From Lentisphaeraceae bacterium (GTDB lineage Bacteria; Verrucomicrobiota; Kiritimatiellia; RFP12; DVOR01), in assembly GCA_004555175.1 (NCBI GenBank), contig SFJE01000032.1, positions 1 to 19,452 of the forward strand: DNA of 19,452 bases, written 5' to 3'. The first letter of the stretch is position 1, and each line of letters begins with the position of its first letter. Under the pieces are notes generated by a model that worked only from the letters and a program-made list of their open reading frames with translations, ran no database searches and was not told the origin of the DNA. The position numbers and the translations under genes were made by a program. Positions 6,898 to 14,223 of the stretch are shown piece by piece.

Positions 6898-6984
6898 GCT
6901 CGCTACGCGAGCGTGAGAGGTGAACGGTGCGCGCGTTCGCGCGTGTGGGCGGTGATTTGTCGTAGCGGGCGGCTTTAGCCGTCC
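6898..6984. repeat. Intergenic palindromes between the two operons
   Basis: The 250-nt gap between 6832 and 7080 carries no gene. It holds a palindrome with a TAC loop (GCTCGC-TAC-GCGAGC, 6898-6912), an alternating CG palindrome near 6930-6944, and a stem GGGCGGCT/AGCCGTCC at 6967-6984. The last lies about 100 nt after the stop codon of the upstream gene and may help end transcription, although no U-run follows. Confidence 0.55.
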
Positions 6985-7051
6985 AGGTGGTAGCGGCCCC
7001 AGTGAAGGCCGAGCAAGGCGAAGCGCTATGCCAAAACGGTGGCCCCACATC

Positions 7052-7086
7052 GCTAGCAGCTAACCGCTAACGGCTAACCGCTAATT
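7052..7086. repeat. Heptanucleotide tandem repeat GCTAACN
   Basis: Five consecutive 7-mers, GCTAGCA, GCTAACC, GCTAACG, GCTAACC and GCTAATT, have exact period 7. On the minus strand this reads GTTAGCN, which places TAG in all three frames. The stop codon of the DUF2156-GNAT gene (7081-7083) lies inside the last unit, so the array supplies the gene's end. Confidence 0.8.
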
Positions 7087-8505
7087 CTTGGCGGTGCGGG
7101 AGAAGTAGAAGAAGGTGGGGTCTTCGTGGTCGGGGCGGAGGCCGGAGGCGAGGAGCATGCGCTTGGAGGGAAGGTTCTCGCGGTAGCACTTGGCGAGGAC
7201 CTTTTCGAGGCCCCAGTAGCAGAGGGCGTAGTCGGCCATCGCGCGCATGGCTTCGGTGGCGTAGCCGTGGCCTTCGGCTTCGGGGAGGAGGCGGATGCCG
7301 AGCTCGACGGTGTTGTCGTAGGTGAAGTTGTGGAAGACGCCCTCGCCGATGAACTCCTCGCCGAGGTAGAGGCCGAGGGAGAGTTCGGCGCGGCGCTCGA
7401 AGTCGTGGCGGGCGATTTGGAGGAACCAGGTGGCGGGAGGATCGCCTTCGCCGGTCCAATCGCTGCGCCAATCCCAGCCCCAGAGACGGGAACGGGGGAG
7501 GTCGCGGGCGAGGCGGCCGTAAGCGTGGACGTCGGCGTCGGCAACGGGGCGGAGGGTGAGGCGCTCGGCGTGAAACTCGGGGGGCGCGTCGAGGGTTTCG
7601 ATGACGCGGCGGGGGGTGAGGGTGTACTTATCGAGGATCTCGATGGGGTTGTACTGGAGCTTGGACTTGCGCAGACCGCAGTCGCCGGCGTCATCCTCGC
7701 GATTGATGGTGTCGAGCTCGGGGCACTGGAGGGCGCGGGCGAAGGCCTGGGCGATGGTGGGGTAAGCGCCTTCGTAGCCGACGAGGGCCTTCTCGATGTG
7801 CACCACGAGGGTGGAGCCGACGACTTCGCCGACGGTGATGGCCACAAGGGAGCCCTCGTGCTCAAGGAGCCCGCCACAGAGGCCGAGGTCGTCGAAGGCC
7901 TCCAGGAGGAGACGCGAGCCGTGGAGCTCCTCGTTGGCCACAAAAGAGTGCTTGGCGTACTGGCGCTCGGCGTAGGCGCGCAGGAAGTCGAGGACGCGCG
8001 GGAGGTCGGCCGAGGTCATCAGGCGGAAGGTGGCGGTGGGGTAGAGGCGGCGGAACTTAGAGACGTGGTTACGCTGGCCGGCGAAGCGCTTGCCGGCGTA
8101 GTCCACGAAGTCGGAGAAGCGATAGAGGTAGTCGCGCCAGGTGCGGGGGTTGGAGAGGGTGAGATCGCGCCCATAGCGGCGGACAAGGGGCGTAAGGCGC
8201 TCGGCAGGGATGGAGGCGAGGACGAGGGGCCAGGCGTTCTCGACGCACCAAGCCTCGAGGGCGGCCAGGGCGCGCAGTTCGGCCTCGCTGTCGCCTTCGG
8301 GGTGGAGGGGATAATCAAAAACCTGGCGCCCGCCGTAGGCCGAGCGAATGAGGAGGCAGCCCTCGACCTCGGCGTAGGCGGTCTTGGCGTAGGGTAGCCA
8401 CATGAGCTGGAAGCCGAGGGTGTAATCGGAGAGGCGGAAGCGCTGAGCGCAGAAGTAGGGGCGCAGGGTGGGCAAGACCTCACGGGTGAGCGGGCGAAAC
8501 TCCAT
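7081..8505 (-). CDS. DUF2156 (LPG-synthase-like) and GNAT acetyltransferase fusion
   Basis: A 474-residue two-domain protein. Residues about 1-300 match the DUF2156 type, a double GNAT-like fold related to the C-terminal domain of lysyl-phosphatidylglycerol synthase: QRFRLSDYTLGFQLMW near the N-terminus, the RNHVSKFRR region (145-153), and LRKSKLQYNPIEILDKYTL (278-296). Residues about 312-474 form a RimJ-like GNAT domain: ERLTLRPVADADVHAYG at its start and an acetyl-CoA loop at EAEGHGYATEAM (409-420). The ATG at 8505 has AGGAG 7 nt upstream and overlaps the preceding gene by 26 nt. Substrates are unknown; acyl transfer to a lipid, peptide or antibiotic are options. It is the last gene of a six-gene operon. 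The two domains are each clear. The fusion looks genuine because no stop or frame change separates them. Confidence 0.85.
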   Translation of the reverse strand: MEFRPLTREVLPTLRPYFCAQRFRLSDYTLGFQLMWLPYAKTAYAEVEGCLLIRSAYGGRQVFDYPLHPEGDSEAELRALAALEAWCVENAWPLVLASIPAERLTPLVRRYGRDLTLSNPRTWRDYLYRFSDFVDYAGKRFAGQRNHVSKFRRLYPTATFRLMTSADLPRVLDFLRAYAERQYAKHSFVANEELHGSRLLLEAFDDLGLCGGLLEHEGSLVAITVGEVVGSTLVVHIEKALVGYEGAYPTIAQAFARALQCPELDTINREDDAGDCGLRKSKLQYNPIEILDKYTLTPRRVIETLDAPPEFHAERLTLRPVADADVHAYGRLARDLPRSRLWGWDWRSDWTGEGDPPATWFLQIARHDFERRAELSLGLYLGEEFIGEGVFHNFTYDNTVELGIRLLPEAEGHGYATEAMRAMADYALCYWGLEKVLAKCYRENLPSKRMLLASGLRPDHEDPTFFYFSRTAKN

Positions 8506-10198
8506 CGGTGGACTCCTGGAAGTGAAGATGGCAGAAGGCGCGCAGACGCAGGCGTAGGAGGTCGCGCAACAGCCGCGGGGCCGAGCGCAGGGCCCACGGC
8601 AGCCAGCGGCGAAAGGCGTAGGGGGCGACCTCGGAGGCCTTGACGGCGGCGGGGGTGGTGGAGAGGTGGTCGTGGAAGGCGCGCGCGGCGGGAGGGAAGG
8701 CGTCGGGACGATCGAGGGTGTAGGTGTAGAAGAGATTGGCGCTGCGGGTGGGCTGCTCGGTGGCCGTTAGACGCTCGGCAAAGAGGGCGCGGGAGGTGGC
8801 GTAGGGCGCGCAGACGGCGGTGGCATGGGTGGCAACGGTGATGGCCTCAGTGGCCAGGAGCCCGCGCCAGCCGATAAAGGCCACCGGCACGGCCGCCAAG
8901 AGCGCGCACGGCACCACCGCCCAGCGCGGACGCAGCATCACCCACGGCACCATCGCCGCCGGGTAGAGGAGCGGCACGTAGCGCGCGTAGCCCACGTAGA
9001 GCCGCGGCACGCACAGCAGCGAGAGCAAACAGAGCGCCCATACGCCGCCCCAACCACGCAGATGCCGCCGGTAGCCCAGCGCCAGGAGCGCCCCACCCCA
9101 CAAGGTCAGCCGCAGGAAGGGGCCGAGCGCATCGGCACTCGCGCCATCAGAACCAAAGGTGGAAACGCCAAAGTGGGGAGCGAGGGAGGTGGTCCAGTGG
9201 CCGAAGTAGACGTAGAGCACGCGCGCGAAGTAGCCCATCGCCTGGGCATCGGCGTTCGCGGCAAGGAAGTCGGAGGAGATCTCGCGGAGTTGTCCGGCGG
9301 CGATGAGGCGGAGGGTCGGCAGGCAGAAGAGGGCCACGCCGGCCGCCGCCAGGGCCGCCTTCCACCAGAGGCGCGGGGCACGATAGAGCAGGAGCACGCC
9401 CAGGAGCGCGCCGGGGATCCAGGCGGTCGTCTTGGTCATCGCCGCAAGGGCGAGGGCGGCCAGGGCGAGGGAGGCGCGTGCGGAGGTAAGCGGGGCGCGC
9501 GTGTCGGCCACACAGAAGAGGGCAAGGAGGAGCAGGCAGTAGAGCGCGCCATCAGGCATTAGGTTGCCGACGCCAAGGAGCGTGAGGGGCGAAAAGAGCA
9601 GGAGGGCCGTTTGGAGGCGCGAGCAGGTGGCGCGCAGGGTGTGCCAGGCGGCGGCGAGCCAGAGCCAGAGGGCGGCGGTGGCCAGATCGGTGCTGCCGGT
9701 GAGGCGGTAGAGGGCGGCGCCGAAGCGGGAGAGGAGGTCGGGCAGCGCGCAGTGGAGGGGCGAGTAGTAGCCCGAGAGCGGCACGCCGGCGTGGAGAAGG
9801 GTCTGCGGGGCGAGATAGTTCTCCACATCATAGAGGCCACTGGGGGCGAAGGAGAGGAGCGCAAAGGCGAGGGCCGCAGCCACCGTCAGCGCCCAACTCC
9901 GCAAGCACCCGAAGCGGAAGGCCACCAAGGCAAAGCCCACCGTCACCATCCCCACGAGCAACGGCGAAGCAGCCAGCGCCACGGCAGCCGGGAAGAGGAG
10001 AAGAAGAGCCGACAGCGGACAGCTGACAGCTGACAGCCGCTCGCGCGACGGGCAGCGTGAGGGGCCAAGGGGAGTGACATCCACGGCTCGGACGGGCTCT
10101 CCACATCGAGCGCCAGCAAGCTGTCCGCTGTCAGCGATGACATAGCTCCTCGCGTTGCTCGGACTTGTCCGCTGTCCGCTTGCCAGGTTATCTTCCAT
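8480..10198 (-). CDS. Multi-pass membrane protein, GT-C glycosyltransferase-like
   Basis: From the ATG at 10198 the product has 572 residues. After an odd N-terminus it has about ten hydrophobic helices up to roughly residue 450, then a soluble C-terminal tail of about 110. The layout, the acidic loop LYDVENYLAPQTLL after the first helices, the PDG within LMPDGALYCLLLLAL and basic loops resemble polyprenyl-phosphate-dependent GT-C enzymes (GT39/ArnT-like), but no diagnostic motif is certain. The start is uncertain: the first 75 or so residues are encoded by the repeat element at 10011-10183 and do not look like protein. Codons for LSAVSCPLSALLLLF come from repeat heptamers and run into the first helix. 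An ATG at 10143 with AGGAG before it is in the wrong frame. The gene lies 33 nt after the upstream stop. Confidence 0.7.
   Translation of the reverse strand: MEDNLASGQRTSPSNARSYVIADSGQLAGARCGEPVRAVDVTPLGPSRCPSRERLSAVSCPLSALLLLFPAAVALAASPLLVGMVTVGFALVAFRFGCLRSWALTVAAALAFALLSFAPSGLYDVENYLAPQTLLHAGVPLSGYYSPLHCALPDLLSRFGAALYRLTGSTDLATAALWLWLAAAWHTLRATCSRLQTALLLFSPLTLLGVGNLMPDGALYCLLLLALFCVADTRAPLTSARASLALAALALAAMTKTTAWIPGALLGVLLLYRAPRLWWKAALAAAGVALFCLPTLRLIAAGQLREISSDFLAANADAQAMGYFARVLYVYFGHWTTSLAPHFGVSTFGSDGASADALGPFLRLTLWGGALLALGYRRHLRGWGGVWALCLLSLLCVPRLYVGYARYVPLLYPAAMVPWVMLRPRWAVVPCALLAAVPVAFIGWRGLLATEAITVATHATAVCAPYATSRALFAERLTATEQPTRSANLFYTYTLDRPDAFPPAARAFHDHLSTTPAAVKASEVAPYAFRRWLPWALRSAPRLLRDLLRLRLRAFCHLHFQESTDGVSPAHP
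10011..10183. repeat. Dispersed heptamer-bounded repeat, copy A
   Basis: Four GACAGCN heptamers at 10011-10038, a core of about 80 nt, then GCTGTC-type heptamers at 10119-10132 and again at 10163-10183. The stretch 10032-10132 aligns with the reverse complement of 11847-11945 at roughly 80-85% identity by eye, with one 2-nt gap. Conserved blocks include CCACATCGAGCGCCAGC. The element overlaps the 5' end of the GT-C-like gene and is open on its coding strand. Confidence 0.85.
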
Positions 10199-10230
10199 TT
10201 GCTTCCACTGTCCCGCGCGAGGCCTAACGT

Positions 10231-11049
10231 CTACCCAAAGTAGCGCCCCATGTCGCGGGCGCGGCGGGGGTGGAACTTGGGCTCCTCGAGCCAGAGGGCA
10301 TACCACATCTCGCCGAAGCCGGCGTTGGAGAAGTGGGCCAGGCGGTTGTTGGCGAGGTGGTCGAGGTTGGCCTTGAGGGTGGCGTTCTCGTTGCGCTCAT
10401 CGCCCTCGCGCAGGATGCGGAAGGCCTCGTCGATGGCCCCGCGCTTGACGAGCATCCAGGCGTAGGTGGCATAGAGAAGGGCGGAGGTGTCGTAGCGTGT
10501 GCGGCGGACGGCGCGGCGGAAGGCCTTGTCGAGCGCTTCGGCCGGGACCTCGCGTTGCCAGAGGCGGGCGAGCTTGATACACGCGAGGGTGGGGTCGAGC
10601 AAGAGCGCGCGCGGCAGGAGGGCGTCGACGCGCTTAAAGTCCTTGCGCTGCCAAGCGAACTGCAGCTCCATCGTGGCGAGCTGGCGGCCGAGGAAGGGAA
10701 CCCAGAGACGATAGCGCTCGAGGGGACGCAGGAGGGCCTGCACCTCGGCAATCATCGCATCGCGATCCTTGGCCAACTCGGCCTCGGCGGCCTTGGGGTT
10801 AGCCATCTGGCGGGTCTGCCAACGCTTGACCTTGGCCTGCATCTGCGCCTGGGCGCGGGCCATCACCGCCTGGACCTGGTCGGAGAGCGCGCCCATGCGC
10901 CGCTTGAGCAGCCAGCCCAGGCCGACCTGCCCAGCCACGAGCGTCAGCACGCCCCAAACCAGGCCCCAGCCCCAGCCGGTCACGCCCGAGAGCGTCAGCC
11001 CCAGCCCCACGCAGAGGGCCACAAAGAGATTGATGAGAACGGTAATCAT
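10231..11049 (-). CDS. Membrane protein with two N-terminal helices and a helical repeat domain
   Basis: A 272-residue protein not recognised as a named family. ATG at 11049 is chosen because it forms ATGA with the stop of the upstream peptidase gene; it starts MITVLINLFVALCVGLGL. Two TM helices span about 2-20 and 24-47, followed by basic KRR, giving a topology with the C-terminus in the cytoplasm. Residues about 53-95 are Gln/Ala/Lys-rich and probably coiled coil (SDQVQAVMARAQAQMQAKVK). The rest, about 115-260, looks like TPR-type paired helices (DFKRVDALLPRALLLDP; LYATYAWMLVKRGAIDEAFRIL). This would suit a scaffold protein facing the cytoplasm. Its place between a peptidase and a GT-C-like protein hints at envelope work, but no function can be assigned. 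Confidence 0.8.
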   Translation of the reverse strand: MITVLINLFVALCVGLGLTLSGVTGWGWGLVWGVLTLVAGQVGLGWLLKRRMGALSDQVQAVMARAQAQMQAKVKRWQTRQMANPKAAEAELAKDRDAMIAEVQALLRPLERYRLWVPFLGRQLATMELQFAWQRKDFKRVDALLPRALLLDPTLACIKLARLWQREVPAEALDKAFRRAVRRTRYDTSALLYATYAWMLVKRGAIDEAFRILREGDERNENATLKANLDHLANNRLAHFSNAGFGEMWYALWLEEPKFHPRRARDMGRYFG

Positions 11050-12005
11050 AGGCTTTCCTTTTCCAAACTGCGCACACACGCGCGCACCAAGCGCAGACTC
11101 TTCCCGAGCGTCTCAGCCGAGAGTTGCTCGGCCGTGTCGGCGGCGGTGTGCCAGGGCGCATAGTCAAAGTCAATCAAGTCAATCGCCTGCCAGCCCTCGG
11201 CCAGGAAGGGCACGTGGTCATCGACAATCTCCCCCTGCGCGGGCAAGGGCAGCCCCACCTGTTCGGCCGCCCGGCACGCCAGGGCCTTCAGGCGCGGGGA
11301 ACCATTCGTGGCCAACCCGGGCGTGCCCCCCTTCGCCCCGAGCATATCGAGCACAATCACGGGCACGCGCGGCAACTCGGCCGACCGCGCTGCGTGCCAC
11401 GCGCCTTGCAGACCATCCTGCGCGTTGTAGCGCTCGCGGCTCTCCTCGCCATCAAGGAAGAGGTAGGCCACCGGCAACTTCCCTTCGCGCGCCAGGTGCA
11501 GAAGCAACCCCACCGTGCTTGCGCCATCATTCGCGCCGACGAAGCCGGCGATGCCGCGCTTGGTGTCGAAGTGCGCGGCCAGAATGGCCACCGGCTTGGC
11601 GGCAGCGGGGAGGTAGACATTGGTCATCGGCAGCCCCAGGCCAGAGGTGAAGGGCTGCAACTGCGCGCGCGGCCCCAACTGCGCGGCCAGCCACTCGGCG
11701 GCCCGGCGCCCGGCCTCGGTCCCGGCCTCGCGATCGGGGCACGCCTCCAGAAAGTGCACCACCGCCTGCAGCACGGCCTCCCCCTCGGCCTGATTGGTGC
11801 GCCTAGCGAACCACCCCGCAACCAATATAGCCGACAGCAGACAGCAGACAGCGGACAGCGCTGGCGCTCGATGTGGCGCGCCCGTCTGAGCCGTGGAAAG
11901 GATACCCCTTGGGCCAGCAGGCTGTCCGTCGCGTGAGCGGCTGTCCGCTGTCGGCTGTCGGCTATCGGCTGTCATCTGTCCTCTGCGAGCGCAGCGAGCT
12001 TTCAC
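11046..12005 (-). CDS. M28-family zinc peptidase or glutaminyl-cyclase-like protein, membrane-anchored
   Basis: A 319-residue protein from GTG at 12005, which overlaps the parB stop as GTGA; an ATG at 11975 with AGAGG before it is an equal alternative. Residues about 49-66 form one hydrophobic segment, and the catalytic domain lies outside. Zinc ligands expected for M28 are all visible: His145 in AAHFDTK (Asp147 follows), Asp160 in GANDGAS, Glu187/Glu188 in LDGEE, Asp220 in VLDMLG and His286 in WHTAADT. The LIDFDYAPWHTAADT end and the DDHVPFLAEGW segment are close to those of glutaminyl cyclases, so either aminopeptidase or N-terminal pyroglutamate formation is possible. Codons 1-58 are largely made of a repeat element, including heptamers that encode SAVCCLLSAI at the start of the TM segment. 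Confidence 0.85.
   Translation of the reverse strand: MKARCARRGQMTADSRQPTADSRSRDGQPAGPRGILSTAQTGAPHRAPALSAVCCLLSAILVAGWFARRTNQAEGEAVLQAVVHFLEACPDREAGTEAGRRAAEWLAAQLGPRAQLQPFTSGLGLPMTNVYLPAAAKPVAILAAHFDTKRGIAGFVGANDGASTVGLLLHLAREGKLPVAYLFLDGEESRERYNAQDGLQGAWHAARSAELPRVPVIVLDMLGAKGGTPGLATNGSPRLKALACRAAEQVGLPLPAQGEIVDDHVPFLAEGWQAIDLIDFDYAPWHTAADTAEQLSAETLGKSLRLVRACVRSLEKESL
11833..11987. repeat. Dispersed heptamer-bounded repeat, copy B (inverted relative to copy A)
   Basis: Four GACAGCN units at 11833-11860, a core of about 80 nt, then six or seven GCTGTC-type units at 11939-11987 (GGCTGTC, CGCTGTC, GGCTGTC, GGCTATC, GGCTGTC, ATCTGTC, CTCTGCG). The period is exactly 7. Its reverse complement matches copy A along the core. 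Because both ends are heptamers of opposite sense, either orientation gives a similar minus-strand reading. The variant units ATCTGTC and CTCTGCG supply an ATG (11975) and an AGAGG before it for the peptidase gene. Confidence 0.85.
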
Positions 12006-13012
12006 TCCACCCGCAGACCGAAGAGATTGAGGAGGCGATCGAGGTCGCCATTGCCATAGAAGTCAATCTCGAGGGTGCCCTTGGCGTGGCGGCCGTTGGG
12101 GAGGGTCTTGCCGGGGGTCAGGCGGACGGCGGTGCCGAAGTGGGCGTGGAGGCGGTCGGTAAGGTCGCGCAGATAGGCCTCGGGGAGGTCGCTCTTGGGC
12201 GCACGCTTGAGCGAGGGAGGCATGAGCAGCTGGTTGATAGCGCGCTCCAGGGCGCGGACGGTCATATTCTCGGCCACGGCCTTGCGGCCCAAGCGGATGC
12301 GGTCCTCGGTCTTGGGCAGAGAGAGGAGCACCTTGGCGTGACCGGGGGAGAGGCGGCCATCGGCCACCATCGCCTTGGTCTCGTCGGGCAATTCCAGCAG
12401 ACGCAAGGCGTTGGCCACCGAGGGGCGGGCCTTACCCACGCGCTCGGCCACCTCGCTCTGGCTCAGCCCAAAGCGCTCGGCGAGCGTGCGATAGCCCTCG
12501 GCCTCTTCAATGGCATTGAGGTCGGCGCGCTGAATGTTCTCGACGATGGCGAGCTCGGCGGCCCGGCGGTCCTCGGCCTCCACTAGGATAATCGGCACAT
12601 GCGTGAGCCCCGCGAGCGTGGCCGCGCGCAGACGCCGCTCACCGCCGATGAGCTCAAAGTGCCCCTCGGCCTGCTTGCGGCAGATGAGCGGCTGGATGAT
12701 GCCGTTGGCCTTAATCGAATCGGCCAACTCCTGTAGCTCGGTCTCGTCAAAGGTTTGGCGCGGCTGCCAGGGCGAACGCACCACCTCGGTGACCGGCACC
12801 GTCAGCACACTACCGGCCCCGACCTCGGCGCGCGGCGCGGGCTCGGCCGCCACCACTTCGGGCTCGGGTTCAGGCTTGGCAATCTTCTTGCCCAGGGCGG
12901 GAATCACCGGGCGCTGAATGGGCTTGACCGGCGCGGTCGGCGCATCCAGCAGCGCCCCCAACCCGCGCCCCAACCCCGCATGGCGGCCAGACTTCTTCTC
13001 TTGCTTCTTCAC
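12002..13012 (-). CDS. parB: Chromosome-partitioning protein ParB
   Basis: A 336-residue ParB/Spo0J protein that binds parS, hydrolyses CTP and spreads as a DNA clamp for origin segregation. The N-terminus has the ParA-interacting type GLGRGLGALLD (13-23). The CTP-binding domain shows SPWQPRQTF (80-88), GGERRLRA (123-130) and ENIQR (158-162). The helix-turn-helix is at about 182-205 (GLSQSEVAERVGKARPSVANAL). The C-terminal dimer domain ends in GTLEIDFYGNGDLDRLLNLFG. The start is GTG at 13012 with GAGGAGAGG 6 nt upstream, immediately after the argC stop. No ParA gene is adjacent in the window, and the neighbours (argC before, a peptidase after) are unusual for parB. No parS site was recognised in the window, though a full scan by eye is not reliable. 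Confidence 0.95.
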   Translation of the reverse strand: MKKQEKKSGRHAGLGRGLGALLDAPTAPVKPIQRPVIPALGKKIAKPEPEPEVVAAEPAPRAEVGAGSVLTVPVTEVVRSPWQPRQTFDETELQELADSIKANGIIQPLICRKQAEGHFELIGGERRLRAATLAGLTHVPIILVEAEDRRAAELAIVENIQRADLNAIEEAEGYRTLAERFGLSQSEVAERVGKARPSVANALRLLELPDETKAMVADGRLSPGHAKVLLSLPKTEDRIRLGRKAVAENMTVRALERAINQLLMPPSLKRAPKSDLPEAYLRDLTDRLHAHFGTAVRLTPGKTLPNGRHAKGTLEIDFYGNGDLDRLLNLFGLRVE

Positions 13013-13027
13013 GCGATACCTCTCCTC

Positions 13028-14083
13028 TTAGGGATACATGCCAGAGCGCATCAGACCGAGGGTCTCGGGCAAACCGGCCATCAGGTTGATATTCTGCAGG
13101 GCCGAGCCCGCCTGGCCCTTCATCAGGTTATCGATGTAGGAGACCACGCGCAGGCGGTTGACGCGCTCGTCCACGCTCACCACCAGGTCGCAGAAGTTCG
13201 TGCGCTGGACGCAGTTGGTGCCGATGGGGGCCTTCGAGCCATAGACCCGCACGAAGGGCGCGTCCTTATAGAACTCACGGTAGAGCGCCACGGCCTCGGC
13301 CTCGGTGAGGGGGGCCTTGAGCTGGGCGTAGAGCGTGCTCATAATGCCGCGGCAGAGGGGCAGCACGTGGGCCGTGAAGGTTAGGCGCACATCCTGACCA
13401 TACTGCAACGAAAGCTCGCGCTCCACCTCGCAGACATGCTGGTGGCCGGCAAGCTTGTAGGCATTCATATTCTCGTAGCGCGCCGGATAGTGGAAGGTGG
13501 CGGCCAACTTCTTGCCCGCGCCCGAGACACCCGTCTTGCAATCGCAAATCACGCTCATCGGGTCGAAGAGCTGCGCCTTGGCCGCCGGCGAAAGGCCCAA
13601 AATGCACGAACAGGCAAAGCAGCCCGGATTGCCCACCACGCGCGCGGCCTTAATCTCCTCGCGATGGAGCTCGGCCAGACCGTAGGCATTCTTCCCCAAG
13701 AGCTCGGGGGCGGCGTGGACGGGGTCCTTCCCGTGGCGCGTGGCGTAGTCGGCATAGGCCTCAGCGGTCGTGAAGCGGAAGTCGCCGGAGAAGTCCAGCA
13801 CCTTCGCGCCCGTGGCCAACACCTTGTTCGCCTCATACATCCCCACGCGGTCAGGCGTCGAGAAGACCACGATGTCCGCCGGCGCCTGCGCGCGCTCATC
13901 GGCCGCATCCAAGATCGGCAAATCGCAGAAGCCCTCCAAGTGCGGAAAGAGCTCGCTAATGCGCTTGCCCACATCCTCGCGCGCCACCAGGGCCGTAATC
14001 TCCGCCTCCGGGTGCTGCTGCAAGAGCTCAATCAAACCAATGCCGCCATAGCCGGTGGCGCCGATAATCTTTACCTTTACCAT
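13028..14083 (-). CDS. argC: N-acetyl-gamma-glutamyl-phosphate reductase
   Basis: A 351-residue enzyme of arginine biosynthesis that reduces N-acetyl-glutamyl-5-phosphate to the semialdehyde with NADPH in the cytoplasm. The N-terminal nucleotide-binding loop is IIGATGYGGIGLIELL (6-21). The active-site cysteine is Cys155 in GNPGCFA, and the HQH at 214-216 fits the position of the conserved histidine. GVSGAGK (185-191) is also typical. The length is normal. It is the first gene of the operon and lies 15 nt before parB; no other arginine gene is nearby. A weak GGA ribosome-binding site precedes the ATG at 14083. Confidence 0.96.
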   Translation of the reverse strand: MVKVKIIGATGYGGIGLIELLQQHPEAEITALVAREDVGKRISELFPHLEGFCDLPILDAADERAQAPADIVVFSTPDRVGMYEANKVLATGAKVLDFSGDFRFTTAEAYADYATRHGKDPVHAAPELLGKNAYGLAELHREEIKAARVVGNPGCFACSCILGLSPAAKAQLFDPMSVICDCKTGVSGAGKKLAATFHYPARYENMNAYKLAGHQHVCEVERELSLQYGQDVRLTFTAHVLPLCRGIMSTLYAQLKAPLTEAEAVALYREFYKDAPFVRVYGSKAPIGTNCVQRTNFCDLVVSVDERVNRLRVVSYIDNLMKGQAGSALQNINLMAGLPETLGLMRSGMYP

Positions 14084-14119
14084 ACGCTTCCAATGCCTTC
14101 AATCGGGAAAAACGCCCCC

Positions 14120-14128
14120 ACTATACCA
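14120..14128 (-). promoter_or_regulatory. Extended -10 promoter of the argC-parB operon
   Basis: Minus-strand TGGTATAGT fits TGnTATnnT. The predicted start point is near 14113, leaving a leader of about 30 nt before argC. No consensus -35 is seen; a GCGTGC-TAC-GCACGC palindrome (14136-14150) occupies that position. Confidence 0.45.
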
Positions 14129-14135
14129 TAAGTGT

Positions 14136-14200
14136 GCGTGCTACGCACGCCCCAGCGGTTAGCGGTTGGCTGTTAGCGGCTAGCCCGCGCTGCGCGCGGG
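14136..14200. repeat. Palindromes and a heptamer array between hsdR and argC
   Basis: This 140-nt gap holds GCGTGC-TAC-GCACGC (14136-14150), four 7-mers AGCGGTT, AGCGGTT, GGCTGTT, AGCGGCT (14154-14181, exact period 7, the opposite strand of the GCTAACN array at 7052), and CCCGCGC-TGC-GCGCGGG (14184-14200). The last is about 25 nt after the hsdR stop and could serve as a terminator stem, although no U-run follows. Confidence 0.7.
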
Positions 14201-14223
14201 GGGTGCCTTCGGCGCGGCCCGCC

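Noticed and set aside
6898..6984. tRNA or other structured RNA gene in the 6832-7080 gap
   Set aside because: Only short separate palindromes are seen; no cloverleaf, anticodon arm or CCA-type end could be built.
7126..8397. Plus-strand open frame opposite the DUF2156-GNAT gene (423 codons)
   Set aside because: Composition is typical of an antisense shadow; the opposite strand has two clear domains.
10199..10306. GT-C-like protein starting at 10306
   Set aside because: This start would lie inside the upstream gene, and the added residues are Pro/Arg-rich without membrane or domain character.
10011..11987. Insertion sequence or transposon bounded by the inverted repeat pair
   Set aside because: The DNA between the copies holds the peptidase and two-TM genes and no transposase, so the pair looks like two independent dispersed repeats.
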